Source: Planktothrix sp. FACHB-1365
GTDB taxonomy: Bacteria; Cyanobacteriota; Cyanobacteriia; Cyanobacteriales; Microcoleaceae
Direction of reading: 5' to 3'
Assembly (NCBI RefSeq): GCF_014697575.1
Contig: NZ_JACJSC010000010.1
Span: 1 to 64,000, forward strand
DNA: 64,000 nucleotides
Under the pieces are notes generated by a model. It made no database searches and was not told the DNA's origin. It saw nothing but the letters and a program-made list of their open reading frames with translations. Each line of letters opens with the position of its first letter. The stretch's first letter is position 1. Both the position numbers and the translations under genes were made by a program. This document shows positions 25,757 through 34,675 of the stretch, in pieces.

Positions 25757-26695
25757 ATGAAAAAATCATCAATTTTATCGGGTTTAATGGGGGTTTGTGT
25801 GGGGGATGCACTAGGAGTTCCCGTAGAATTTTCTAGTCGCAAAGAACGTCTTGAAAATCCCATTACAACCATGACAGGACAGGGAACCTATCGACAACCT
25901 CCGGGTACTTGGTCGGATGATAGTTCGTTGATGTTATGTTTAGCAGATAGTCTCTGTCAGGGATATAATTTAAAAACGATCGCTGATTCCTTTGGTCGTT
26001 GGCGCTATCAGCAAGAATGGACACCTCATGGCGTGGTATTTGATATTGGTGGAACCACAAATCAAGCGATTAAAAATATCCTTAATGGGGTTAATCCTGT
26101 GGAAGCAGGAGAAACTGATGAACGCAGTAATGGAAATGGTTCCTTGATGCGAATTTTACCGATGTGTTTTTTATATTCTTCGGTTTCTTTCTATCAGTTA
26201 ATGCAGTGGGTTCATGAATGTTCTTGTTTAACCCATGCTCATGTCCGATCTCAAATGGCTTGCGGAATTTATATTAGTATTGCTGTTAAACTACTTGAAG
26301 GTTTAGACCTAAAATCGGCTTACCTTGAAGGAATAGAAGCGGTAAAACCGATTTATTATAATCCCAGTTTAACGGTAGAAGCCTCTCGGTTTGAACGAGT
26401 TTTAACCGGAAAAATTGATCAGTTATCAATGGATAAAATTGAATCCAGTGGTTATGTGATTCATACCTTAGAAGCATCTTTGTGGTGTTTATTAACGACA
26501 TCTTCTTACGCTGAAGCCGTTCTCAAAGCTGTTAATTTAGGAGAAGATACCGACACAACAGCCGCAGTAACGGGAGGTTTAGCCGGACTTTATTATGGGT
26601 TGGAAAATATTCCGTCAGAATGGATTGAACAAATTGCTCGCAAAGATGATATTATTGCTTTATCCAAGCGGTTAGAACAAGCAATTTCCCTATAA
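25757..26695 (+). CDS. ADP-ribosylglycohydrolase (DraG/ARH type)
   Basis: The 312-residue protein starts SILSGLMGVCVGDALGVPVE and has the paired metal sites of ARH enzymes: GTWSDDSSLMLCLADSL near residue 53 and LGEDTDTTAAVTGGLAGLYY near the C-terminus. Family members remove ADP-ribose from proteins or hydrolyse related compounds; the DraG enzyme reverses nitrogenase modification. No nitrogenase or DraT gene is in view, so here the substrate may be free or protein-bound ADP-ribose from NAD breakdown (inference). Its place between pncB and nadD supports a role in NAD turnover. Confidence 0.9.
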   Translation: MKKSSILSGLMGVCVGDALGVPVEFSSRKERLENPITTMTGQGTYRQPPGTWSDDSSLMLCLADSLCQGYNLKTIADSFGRWRYQQEWTPHGVVFDIGGTTNQAIKNILNGVNPVEAGETDERSNGNGSLMRILPMCFLYSSVSFYQLMQWVHECSCLTHAHVRSQMACGIYISIAVKLLEGLDLKSAYLEGIEAVKPIYYNPSLTVEASRFERVLTGKIDQLSMDKIESSGYVIHTLEASLWCLLTTSSYAEAVLKAVNLGEDTDTTAAVTGGLAGLYYGLENIPSEWIEQIARKDDIIALSKRLEQAISL

Positions 26696-26736
26696 TTTAA
26701 TTTTTATTTTGTTAATAAAAGTGACTTAAACCAAAA

Positions 26737-27315
26737 ATGACTCAAATTGCCCTATTTGGAACCAGCGCAGACCCTCCAACCGCAGGACATCAAGCCATTC
26801 TCCATTGGTTATCTCAACGGTTTGATCAAGTTGTAGTTTGGGCATCGGACAACCCCTTTAAAACCCATCAAACCCCCTTAGAACATCGGATGAAAATGTT
26901 ATCTCTATTAATAGAGGAAATTAACCCGCCTAACCCCAATATTGCGGTGTATCCTGAACTCAGTAGTCGCCGAACCTTAGAAACCCTAGAAAGGGCAAAA
27001 CAATATTGGTCAGAGGCAGAATATACTTTAGTCATTGGTTCAGATTTAGTGCAACAAATTCCCCAATGGTATCAAATAGAAACCCTTTTAAAACAAGTAA
27101 AATTATTAATTGTTCCTCGACCGGGTTATGGGGTAGAAGCAACAGATTTAGAGAAACTTAAACAGTTAGGAGGACAGGTAAAAATTGCTGATATTAAAGG
27201 TTTGCCAGTTTCCTCAAGTCACTATCGTCAAACCGGAAATATAGAGGTTTTACCCCCTCCTGTACAAGCTTATATTGATCAACAACAGTTATATGAGTCT
27301 ACTGTTAAACACTGA
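26737..27315 (+). CDS. nadD: Nicotinate-nucleotide adenylyltransferase
   Basis: The 192-residue enzyme transfers AMP to nicotinate mononucleotide. The N-terminal nucleotidyltransferase motif appears in cyanobacterial form (IALFGTSADPPTAGHQAIL, with the T/HxGH-like element), and GSDLVQQIPQWYQIETLLKQ and PVSSSHYRQTGN correspond to the later family motifs. It is 41 bases after the ADP-ribosylglycohydrolase gene and two genes after pncB, whose product it uses. Confidence 0.9.
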   Translation: MTQIALFGTSADPPTAGHQAILHWLSQRFDQVVVWASDNPFKTHQTPLEHRMKMLSLLIEEINPPNPNIAVYPELSSRRTLETLERAKQYWSEAEYTLVIGSDLVQQIPQWYQIETLLKQVKLLIVPRPGYGVEATDLEKLKQLGGQVKIADIKGLPVSSSHYRQTGNIEVLPPPVQAYIDQQQLYESTVKH

Positions 27316-27415
27316 AAAAATATTATCATTAATTTTTAACATTATTTTAGGGAAGCTTTATTGAAAATATTAAAAACTTAATCAAATTTCATCTAAAAAT
27401 ATAGGGTCAGGATAA

Positions 27416-28150
27416 ATGATTGAAAGAAATTCTAAAAAAACAGAATCTCCTTTGTTAGAAAATTTCAAGGTTGGGGTTGATAATGTAATTTTTTCTGTTG
27501 ATACGGGGCAAAATCGTCTATTAGTTTTATTAGTCATGCGAAAAGAAGAACCCTTTATTAATACTTGGAGTTTACCGGGAACTTTAGTCCAAAAAGGAGA
27601 ATCTTTAGAAGATGCCGCCTATCGAATTTTATCAGAAAAAATTTGGGTTAAAAATTTATATTTAGAACAATTATACACCTTTGGAGGGCCAAATCGTGAT
27701 CCCAGAGAAGCACCTGAGAGTTATAATATTCGCTATTTATCCGTCAGTTATTTTGCCATAGTTCGGTTTGAAGAAGCCAAATTAATTGCGGATAAAGTCA
27801 CAGGAATTGCTTGGTATCCCATTGACAAAGTTCCCCAGTTAGCCTTTGATCATAATCAAATTTTAGAATATGGTTATCGTCGATTACAAAATAAAGTAGA
27901 ATATAGTCCCGTTGCCTTTGATGTGCTACCCGAAGTGTTTACATTAGGAGATTTATATCAATTTTATACAACAATTTTAGGAGAAGGCTTTTCCGACTAT
28001 TCTAATTTTAGAAGCCGTTTACTGAAGTTAGGATTTCTCTCGGATACGGGGGTAAAAACATCACGGGGTGCGGGTAGACCTGCAAGTTTATATCGATTTG
28101 ATGCGGAAGCCTTTGCACCCTTAAAAGATAAACCCTTAGTGTTTGTTTGA
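27416..28150 (+). CDS. Nudix/winged-helix regulator, NrtR-like
   Basis: The 244-residue protein has an N-terminal Nudix domain (TWSLPGTLVQKGESLEDAAY...) and a C-terminal winged-helix part with GVKTSRGAGRPASLYRFDAE. In the Nudix box the catalytic REXXEE part reads RILSEK, so two of the glutamates are lost and hydrolysis is doubtful. This architecture is that of NrtR, the repressor of NAD genes whose ligand is ADP-ribose. It follows nadD on the same strand, fitting control of this cluster. Its operator was not identified. Confidence 0.8.
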   Translation: MIERNSKKTESPLLENFKVGVDNVIFSVDTGQNRLLVLLVMRKEEPFINTWSLPGTLVQKGESLEDAAYRILSEKIWVKNLYLEQLYTFGGPNRDPREAPESYNIRYLSVSYFAIVRFEEAKLIADKVTGIAWYPIDKVPQLAFDHNQILEYGYRRLQNKVEYSPVAFDVLPEVFTLGDLYQFYTTILGEGFSDYSNFRSRLLKLGFLSDTGVKTSRGAGRPASLYRFDAEAFAPLKDKPLVFV

Positions 28151-28190
28151 TCTTTGTTTCTAACTCCCTATTTTTTTAAATTCTACCTGA

Positions 28191-28589
28191 TTAAGCCCAA
28201 TTCTCTAATAATAAGTTAGGAATTCGAGAGAATTCTTTTAAATTATTAGTTACTAAAGTGACTTGTAAGCTAATCGCTTGCGATGCAATTAGCATATCCA
28301 TTGCGCCGATAACTGTTCCTTTCTTTTCTAATTCTCCTCGCAGTTGTGCATACACTTGAGTTGCTTGGATATCATAAGAAATAATCTGTAAAGGAATTAG
28401 AAATGTTGCTAAAGCTTCTCGATTTTGTTGTTGTTTTTGGCTTTTGTAAACTCCGTATTCTAATTCAGCTACAGTAATTGCTGAAATACCGATTTCACCC
28501 AGAGTTAAGCTCTGAAATTTATCCAAAACTGATTGAGAGTTTTTCTTGATGATGTAGATAGAAATATTGGTGTCCAATAAATATTTCAT
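28191..28589 (-). CDS. vapC: PIN-domain ribonuclease toxin VapC
   Basis: The 132-residue protein begins MKYLLDTNISIYIIKKN with the first catalytic Asp, followed by GISAITVAELEYGVYKS (Glu), IGAMDMLIASQAIS (Asp) and LVTNNLKEFSRIPNLLLENW. All four PIN acidic positions are present, so it should be active on RNA. It starts two bases after the stop of vapB on the same strand, forming a type II toxin-antitoxin operon. Confidence 0.93.
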   Translation of the reverse strand: MKYLLDTNISIYIIKKNSQSVLDKFQSLTLGEIGISAITVAELEYGVYKSQKQQQNREALATFLIPLQIISYDIQATQVYAQLRGELEKKGTVIGAMDMLIASQAISLQVTLVTNNLKEFSRIPNLLLENWA

Positions 28590-28591
28590 TC

Positions 28592-28819
28592 CTAGAATTC
28601 CTCTCTGATTTCAAGAGGAGGTTGTTCTCTGGATTCCATAAAATCTTCAGAAAATAGATTTAAACTTTCCACTAAAGATTGCCAAGGATGATCTTTGGGA
28701 ATTAAAATTAAAACATTCCCAACTTTTTTTAGGTAAACTTCATCTCCAGAAAATTGATATTCTTCGGGTAAAACTAGAGTTTGTTCATTGCTATTTTTTA
28801 AAAGTTTAGCAGTATCCAT
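28592..28819 (-). CDS. vapB: Antitoxin VapB (AbrB/SpoVT-like)
   Basis: The 75-residue protein begins MDTAKLLKNSNEQTLVLPEE and has the swapped-hairpin AbrB pattern FSGDEVYLKKVGNVLILIPK, then a C-terminal helix likely to block the VapC active site. Its stop codon lies two bases before the vapC start. It probably represses its own promoter. Confidence 0.9.
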   Translation of the reverse strand: MDTAKLLKNSNEQTLVLPEEYQFSGDEVYLKKVGNVLILIPKDHPWQSLVESLNLFSEDFMESREQPPLEIREEF

Positions 28820-29005
28820 TGCTTTAATATTGTCGAAGATAGGTTAATATTATTCTATCAAATTTAAGGGTTTATTGACCTAGTATCAAACAGTTATGGG
28901 GTCAGAGTCGGTAGAAGGAATAGAGAATTTTGTTCACAATGGGTAAATTAAGGTATACTAATCTCTGAATTTCATCCTCTGTGATTTCCCAACCTATTAC
29001 ATGGC

Positions 29006-30409
29006 ATGACCACCTTAAACACCGTTTGGCAACAATTTACCCTGCAAAACCTATTAATCTACCAATGGCGTAATACCAGTGTTCTCTATCGCTTAACAGG
29101 CGTTTTACAGCAATGGCGACAGGGAAGTTGGCTATTGCAGTGGGGTGAACCTTTGGCAGCTTTATTAATTAGTATTGTATTTGGTTTAGCCCCCTTCGTG
29201 GGAACCGCATTAATTGGGGTTTTATTAATTGCTTGTGCTGCTTGGTGGTTATTATTAACCCTCACCGATGAACCTTCACAAACAGCCTTTACTCCGATTC
29301 ATTTAATTGTTTTATTATACTGGGGAATTGCCACCATTGCAACCGCCTTATCTCTGGTTAAAATGGCAGCCTTTAGTGGGTGGATCAAATTAACCCTTTA
29401 TTTAATTTTATTTGCATTAATGGCGAAAATATTGCGATCGCCTAAAATTCGTTCAATTTTTATTACTATCTTTTTGTTAACAGCTTTAATCGTTAGTGTT
29501 TATGGTTTAAGACAATGGTTTTCTGGCGCAGAAGCCTTAGCCACTTGGGTTGATCCCACTTCTCCACAATCCAACTTAACACGGGTTTATAGTTATTTAG
29601 ATAACCCTAATTTATTAGCTGGATATTTATTACCCGCAGTGGGGTTAAGTTTAGCTTCATTCTTTGTTTGGAAAGGGATTTTACCAAAAGCTTTAGCCTT
29701 AACCATGATTATTGTTAATTCCTCCTGTTTAATCTTAACTTTTAGCCGAGGAGGATGGATTGGATTAGTGCTATTACTGTTTACCTTTGCCATTCTATTA
29801 TTATACTGGTTCAGTATTCGATTTTCTCCCTTTTGGCGACAATGGGCTTTACCAATGGGTTTAACTGGATTAACCCTTTTTCTATTATTTGCGGTGATAT
29901 TTGTTCCCCCAGTTCGAGATCGGGTAGCGAGTATTTTTGCTGGACGGGGAGATAGTAGTAATAACTTTAGAATTAATGTTTGGATGTCAGTGATTGAGAT
30001 GATTAAAGATCGTCCGATCTTAGGAATTGGCCCCGGAAATGTAGCCTTTAATAATATTTATCCCCGCTATATGCAGCCTCGCTACAGTGCTTTAAGCGCC
30101 TATTCAATTCTTTTAGAAATTACCGTTGAAACTGGAATCATCGGTTTAAGTTGTTTTCTGTGGTTATTAACCGTAACCTTTAATCAAGGATGGATACAAT
30201 TAAAACGACTCCGAGAGTTAGGAAATATCCAAGGATTTTGGTTAATAGCAGCAATTTCTACGTTAGTGGGGATGTTGGGTCATGGATTAGTAGATACGGT
30301 TTGGTATCGTCCCCAAGTTAATACTTTATGGTGGTTAATGATTGCATTAATAGCCAGTTATTATCAACCCAAACCTCGAATTTTATCCGATGAAGTTCAG
30401 ACGTATTGA
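29006..30409 (+). CDS. ictB: IctB family membrane protein (bicarbonate-uptake related)
   Basis: The 467-residue protein has about ten transmembrane helices and the O-antigen ligase-like IctB pattern, including FSRGGWIGLVLLLFTFAILL and LGIGPGNVAFNNIYPRYMQP. IctB was first linked to inorganic carbon accumulation in Synechococcus, but its biochemical role is not settled. The N-terminus (LTGVLQQWRQGSWLLQWGEP) is typical. The ATG at 29006 is used because that at 29001 ends at once. Confidence 0.9.
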   Translation: MTTLNTVWQQFTLQNLLIYQWRNTSVLYRLTGVLQQWRQGSWLLQWGEPLAALLISIVFGLAPFVGTALIGVLLIACAAWWLLLTLTDEPSQTAFTPIHLIVLLYWGIATIATALSLVKMAAFSGWIKLTLYLILFALMAKILRSPKIRSIFITIFLLTALIVSVYGLRQWFSGAEALATWVDPTSPQSNLTRVYSYLDNPNLLAGYLLPAVGLSLASFFVWKGILPKALALTMIIVNSSCLILTFSRGGWIGLVLLLFTFAILLLYWFSIRFSPFWRQWALPMGLTGLTLFLLFAVIFVPPVRDRVASIFAGRGDSSNNFRINVWMSVIEMIKDRPILGIGPGNVAFNNIYPRYMQPRYSALSAYSILLEITVETGIIGLSCFLWLLTVTFNQGWIQLKRLRELGNIQGFWLIAAISTLVGMLGHGLVDTVWYRPQVNTLWWLMIALIASYYQPKPRILSDEVQTY

Positions 30410-30480
30410 AATGCCTAATTTCTTCTCTCATTCAGTATCCCGTCCCCTTCCAATACGTCTACAAATCGGGTATTCAAAGG

Positions 30481-30663
30481 TTATCCAATCCTCATTAATG
30501 CTTCTAATTCTTCAGTTATGGTGTAGTCAAGGGTTCCTAAAATTGGAGGAGAAAAGAGGTTTTGAATTGAAGACCAAAGCTCCTGAGCTTGTTTAACTTT
30601 TTCCTGGGAATAAAATGCACCAGCAACCGTAGAAGTAGAACTGTAGCACAATAAGAATTCCAT
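30481..30663 (-). CDS. Small hypothetical protein, 60 residues
   Basis: The ORF reads MEFLLCYSSTSTVAGAFYSQ then EKVKQAQELWSSIQNLFSPP and ends TEELEALMRIG. Codon use looks like that of nearby genes, but I recognise no family. It may be a short real gene or a fragment of a longer one. It lies convergent with ictB. Confidence 0.35.
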   Translation of the reverse strand: MEFLLCYSSTSTVAGAFYSQEKVKQAQELWSSIQNLFSPPILGTLDYTITEELEALMRIG

Positions 30664-31442
30664 AGTCAGATTCTCACAAGTCGATGATGTTTACCTGTAC
30701 TCAGTAAAACCGAAGTCACTGAATTTCTACTCATGGTTGTGCTAGTTTCCGATGTGAACCCTCAATACCTAGACAGTCAACACTTCAACTCCTATGGATG
30801 GGTCTTAAGGTGATCTGGAGTCAGGTAACTCCCTAGGACAGTTTGTCAAACTGGCACAATCCTTTTCTAAGTTGACTGTAATTTGTAGTGTTTTTCTAAC
30901 CTAACACAATAATATAGGTTTAAGTAATTTACCTTAGAGTGTCTTCCATTTTGAATAAAACCTTGTATTATATGTAAGGTAAACAAAGAGAAATATCACA
31001 ACTTCCTTAATAACTCAGGAAAGTTGCATTTTCTGAAGGGTAAGGTCAGAATAACTCAGGAAATTCCGGGTGTCTTATTGACAAAAGCGGTTTCCTTGAG
31101 TTAAGAATAGCTGTGATGAGTGAGGCGTTTTTATTCCCAATCTTTCCTAATTTCTCGCTAGAATTTTAGGAACTGGGAGCCCTCACTAATCCTTCAGTCG
31201 ATATTAAAGTCAGGGGAATACAAAAGTGACTTGTACCTCATTCAATTTAAGCGTTCTAGGAATCGAGAATCTTCAATTGAATGGCTTCAAGTTGCTTCAA
31301 ACTATGTCCCTGAAAACGGAAAGAGTTAAACCTCAATCTGGGTTTAATATTGAACTTACCCTTCAGAACTATTTCTGAGATTAAGGGGTGTTTTTTTCTC
31401 AATCTAGTTACTTACCGATTTCCAATCTTCTTGAGATCTCCT
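30664..31442 (+). other. Noncoding region between ictB and the lipoprotein gene
   Basis: Nearly 780 bases without a coding signal. It contains two direct repeats of AATAACTCAGGAAA (near 31009 and 31050) and a promoter-like site leading into a nested hairpin at 31119-31187 (separate entry). The rest is AT-rich with no recognised RNA family. Confidence 0.5.
31078..31187 (+). ncRNA. Candidate structured RNA with promoter
   Basis: TTGACA at 31078-31083 and a weak TAAGAA 18 bases on suggest a promoter, with transcription starting near 31112. Directly after it, three stems nest: AGTGAGG/CCTCACT (31119-31125 with 31181-31187), TCCCA/TGGGA (31135-31139 with 31174-31178) and TCCTAA/TTAGGA (31145-31150 with 31166-31171). 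The order and spacing make a single branched-free hairpin of about 70 bases. No T run follows. It may be a small RNA or the leader of the lipoprotein gene. Confidence 0.4.
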
Positions 31443-31646
31443 ATGAAAAAGTTTGCTGTAGTGTTCACGGGTTTAGCAATAGCTTCTTCTTGTTTATTAA
31501 CAGCTTGTGGTGGTAATACTACCACTGAAACTACCCCCGCTCCTGAAGCTTCTCCAGCAGCGACCACTGCTCCAGCAGCTTCTCCTTCTCCAGCAGCGAC
31601 CACTGCTCCAGCAGCTTCTCCTTCTCCGGCGGCTTCTCCCAAATAA
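31443..31646 (+). CDS. Small repeat-rich lipoprotein
   Basis: The 67-residue protein has a lipoprotein signal peptide MKKFAVVFTGLAIASSCLLT with lipobox LTAC and mature Cys at residue 22. The mature part is only Ala, Pro, Ser and Thr-rich (ATTAPAASPSPA repeats). Two perfect 36-base repeat units (31560-31595 and 31596-31631) encode it. It should be anchored to a membrane facing the periplasm or lumen. Its role is unknown. The ATG at 31443 is chosen for the signal peptide; the frame runs back to 31350. Confidence 0.7.
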   Translation: MKKFAVVFTGLAIASSCLLTACGGNTTTETTPAPEASPAATTAPAASPSPAATTAPAASPSPAASPK

Positions 31647-31674
31647 GGGAACTGATTTTACCGGATTCGATTTT

Positions 31675-31716
31675 ATTTCCTCTCCGGTTACTCAGGGGAG
31701 GAAATTGTTCTTTTTT
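31675..31716 (+). terminator. Rho-independent terminator
   Basis: An 11-pair stem with one mismatch (ATTTCCTCTCC at 31675-31685 with GGGGAGGAAAT at 31695-31705) is followed by TTTTTT at 31711-31716. It ends the lipoprotein transcript and may also serve the convergent TIGR02588 gene. Confidence 0.8.
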
Positions 31717-31728
31717 AATCAATCAGTC

Positions 31729-32145
31729 TTACGGTAACTTGTAACTGGCGACTCGAATTCTAACTTCTCCTTCTTGGGGGTTATGACTGAAAATAAATGC
31801 ACCTGATGCTGATTCTCCCCCAGAAAGATAATCAATTTGTTGTTCTCCCTGTTCAATGACTGTTCCATTCGAGTAAAATTCCCCAATTACTTGTACGGAT
31901 TGTGCAGTTTCTCCTCCTTCATTAAGGACGGTAAAGGGTACATAAAATTGTTTCTGTTCTTGGCGTATCATTTCCCGTTGAGTCAAGGTTAAAACGGGAG
32001 GTTTATGTTTTTGAATTCGCCAACTATAAATGACCAATCCCAACAACAGCACTAAAATAAAAATAGCAATACTAAAGCTAAATTTTTCAGCTATTGAGAA
32101 ATTCGATTCTGATGAATTTTGATTTGATATATCATCTTTAATCAT
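31729..32145 (-). CDS. TIGR02588 family protein
   Basis: The 138-residue protein has a polar N-terminus, one transmembrane helix (FSIAIFILVLLLGLVIYSWR) and a beta-rich outer part (FYVPFTVLNEGGETAQSVQV...). It matches the TIGR02588 family, always paired with TIGR02587. Its role is unknown. The ATG at 32145 overlaps the end of the TIGR02587 gene by four bases (ATGA), so the two are translated together. A longer frame to 32223 lies within the neighbour. Confidence 0.8.
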   Translation of the reverse strand: MIKDDISNQNSSESNFSIAEKFSFSIAIFILVLLLGLVIYSWRIQKHKPPVLTLTQREMIRQEQKQFYVPFTVLNEGGETAQSVQVIGEFYSNGTVIEQGEQQIDYLSGGESASGAFIFSHNPQEGEVRIRVASYKLP

Positions 32146-33044
32146 ATTGCTAAACGTCCTGCTGCTCCTCCAACGGTTGCCGGAAGGCCTAAAATTAAAG
32201 TCGAGCGTAGCCATAAAAACCAAGGATCACTAAAATTTAATTTCTGAAAAAACCACAGCATAAAAACGGAAGCGATTAGAGAAATTAAATAAGAAAAAAT
32301 GGTTTCGCTGTGGGGAGATTGAAATAATCCTTGCTGATGATGACGCTTTTGTTGATTGATAAAACCCGCCGCAAAAACAATTCCATAGGAAATGATTAAA
32401 GAAGTAATAATAATAGCAATTAACCAAGGAGGAGAGGTTGCACCCGCAAGAATCCGCACTTCATCCGTAGGCGCAATATTAAAAGCAATAAACATAGCTC
32501 CAATAAAAGTGGCACTTATATCATCTACTGTGTCTCGTAAATTAATTTTCTGCGCTTTCAAATAAGCTGATTTTTCGGGTTTTTTCTGTTGAGGTGATGA
32601 GGAAGGTTTAGAGGGTTCATCACTTAACATTAACTCAGCTAACGCAGCACCAATGGCAAAGGGAATGCTTTCTAAAATAATTTTCCCCAGAGCTTCATTT
32701 AGGGGAGTGTCTTGATTAATTTCTCTTAATAATATTAAAATCAAGGTGGTACAAACTAACCCAATAGCCAAAGCTTCAACACTGTCTAAAAGTGTATTTT
32801 TTAGCGTTCTCTGTTGATGACGACGAAATCCAGAAACTCGGTTTAATAAAAATACAACAAAGTAGGTAATTCCCAATAGCGTTAGCATTAATGGGGGTTC
32901 TGTAAAGGAACCAATTTGCCAAACTTCCATTGTATATAATAGGGGAATTCCAAATAAAAATCCCCCAGACATTCCTCGTACCAGTTCTTGGCACTCAAAA
33001 GACCAAGATTTTGAACGATTTGCCGAATAGACTTGCCTTTTCAT
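32142..33044 (-). CDS. TIGR02587 family integral membrane protein
   Basis: The 300-residue protein has about seven hydrophobic segments. Recognisable stretches are GMSGGFLFGIPLLYTMEVWQ near the N-terminus and ALAIGLVCTTLILILLREIN. It belongs to the TIGR02587 family of unknown function. It overlaps TIGR02588 by four bases. The pair may form a membrane complex; there is no evidence for the substrate. Confidence 0.82.
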   Translation of the reverse strand: MKRQVYSANRSKSWSFECQELVRGMSGGFLFGIPLLYTMEVWQIGSFTEPPLMLTLLGITYFVVFLLNRVSGFRRHQQRTLKNTLLDSVEALAIGLVCTTLILILLREINQDTPLNEALGKIILESIPFAIGAALAELMLSDEPSKPSSSPQQKKPEKSAYLKAQKINLRDTVDDISATFIGAMFIAFNIAPTDEVRILAGATSPPWLIAIIITSLIISYGIVFAAGFINQQKRHHQQGLFQSPHSETIFSYLISLIASVFMLWFFQKLNFSDPWFLWLRSTLILGLPATVGGAAGRLAI

Positions 33045-33132
33045 TCACCTTAAAGGGGATAAGCTGTTATACTTAATAATAGGAAACCGAGAAGTCATTA
33101 AGCGTCTTACTCCTAATGGGTAATTGTAATTT

Positions 33133-33480
33133 TTAATTCTTAACTCCTGCTAAATCATCGGTTTTGGCTGCCATAATAAAATCATTTTGATGTAACCCTG
33201 AAATAGCATGAGTCCACCAAGTTACCGTAACTTTTCCATATTCTGTTAATAAAGTCGGATGATGATTTTCTAATTCAGCAATTTCACCGACTTGATTGGT
33301 AAAAGCTAAAGCCGTTTTAAAATCTGGGAATGAATAAGATCTTTGTAGTCGGGATTCTCCGTCTACTTCAATTAAATGCCAATAGGGAATTTGAGGTTTA
33401 AGAACAGCAATTTCCTCTAAACTCACGGGAGTTGATTTTTGATGGCAAGCCTCACACCTTTGTTGAGTTAAAGATGTCAT
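33133..33480 (-). CDS. phhB: 4a-hydroxytetrahydrobiopterin dehydratase (PCD)
   Basis: The 115-residue protein contains the catalytic pattern [21 protein letters not shown] near residue 70, with the two adjacent histidines needed for dehydration of 4a-hydroxypterin. An N-terminal [11 protein letters not shown] stretch has two Cys residues not needed for activity. In cyanobacteria such proteins may act in pterin recycling or as carboxysome-associated relatives; which applies is unknown. Confidence 0.92.
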   Translation of the reverse strand: MTSLTQQRCEACHQKSTPVSLEEIAVLKPQIPYWHLIEVDGESRLQRSYSFPDFKTALAFTNQVGEIAELENHHPTLLTEYGKVTVTWWTHAISGLHQNDFIMAAKTDDLAGVKN

Positions 33481-33600
33481 TTTATCTCCTGAATATCATC
33501 AATTAAGTTTGATTTTTCTGCTTATTTATTGAATCAGCATAAAAAAAAACAGATTAATTTTTATCTATCTATAGAGAGAATTTTGCCGTTTCATCTTTAC

Positions 33601-34518
33601 CTATTGAGACTCATAGGTAATTTGTTCGGATTGATATTGGGGGGGTTCAACATGAATTAAAATTCTGACTGGACTAAAACGGTTTTCTAATTCGGCTTCC
33701 ACTGCTTCTGTAATACTGTGGGCTGTTTCTACATCTGTTGCGTCAACAATCATGTGCATTTCAATAAAAACTTGCCGTCCAATCATCCCACGAGACGCAA
33801 TATTATGGCAATTTAATACACCAGGAACAGACATGGCAATCTCTTTAATAGTTTCGGGATCAATCACCATTTGATCCACTAACCAAGGCAAATTTTCTGT
33901 TAATACACTCCAGCCACTTTTAAATACTAATAAGGCTACGGGAAACGCTAAAATTACATCTAAATATTGCAATTTAGGCAAATTCCAAACCTCCCCTTGC
34001 CAAATTCCAATTAATCCTCCAAGCACCATAATGGTTATCCAAACATCACTCATTGTATGTTTAGCATCGGCTACTAAAACAGCACTGCCTAAACGCTGTC
34101 CAGCAGTCCGTTCATAATAAGCGACAAAAATATTAATCCCTAAAACAATCAATAAAATCCATAATTCATGAGGAGAAATTTTGACAGGTTCACCCCCCTT
34201 AAAAAGCCGTTCTACGGCTCCACTTAAAATTTGAAAACAGGCAATTCCCAAAAAAACACCAACACCTAAAGCCCCTAACGCATCGAATTTTTGATGTCCA
34301 TAGGGATGTTCTCGGTCGGGTTGGGGAGAGGCAAAATGATTCGTAACTAATCCTAAAACATTATTGGCACTGTCTGTTACACTATGGAGGGCATCAGCGA
34401 GTAAGCTCAAAGACCCTGTTATTGTTCCGATAATCACTTTAATCGTCATGACTAACAGATTTAAACCGAGTGTTAGCAATAAAACCCATTGAATTTTTGA
34501 ACGATTATCCTGAACCAT
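33601..34518 (-). CDS. Cation diffusion facilitator (CDF) metal transporter
   Basis: The 305-residue protein has six membrane segments and the CDF metal site motifs HxxxD in SLSLLADALHSVTDSANN and VADAKHTMSDVWITIMV. The HD-HD pattern fits zinc or cadmium/iron export. The C-terminal cytosolic domain (SVPGVLNCHNIASRGMIGRQ...VFIEMHMIVDATDVE) is the usual metal-sensing dimer. It exports divalent cations with proton exchange. Confidence 0.93.
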   Translation of the reverse strand: MVQDNRSKIQWVLLLTLGLNLLVMTIKVIIGTITGSLSLLADALHSVTDSANNVLGLVTNHFASPQPDREHPYGHQKFDALGALGVGVFLGIACFQILSGAVERLFKGGEPVKISPHELWILLIVLGINIFVAYYERTAGQRLGSAVLVADAKHTMSDVWITIMVLGGLIGIWQGEVWNLPKLQYLDVILAFPVALLVFKSGWSVLTENLPWLVDQMVIDPETIKEIAMSVPGVLNCHNIASRGMIGRQVFIEMHMIVDATDVETAHSITEAVEAELENRFSPVRILIHVEPPQYQSEQITYESQ

Positions 34519-34675
34519 AAAACCTCCCCTTTGAAACTTTGAGGCTAAACGAAAACTTTTTTTAGAATATCATCTTCTCTAATTAAATTAACTATTGAAA
34601 TTAATTTTCATTTCGGTTAACTTAACAGTAAAATTAGATTAAAGGATTTTAAGTGTTGTTTTGAATAGGGTTTCT

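Noticed and set aside
25757-26695. DraG acting on nitrogenase
   Set aside because: No nitrogenase or DraT genes are in the window; the neighbourhood is NAD metabolism.
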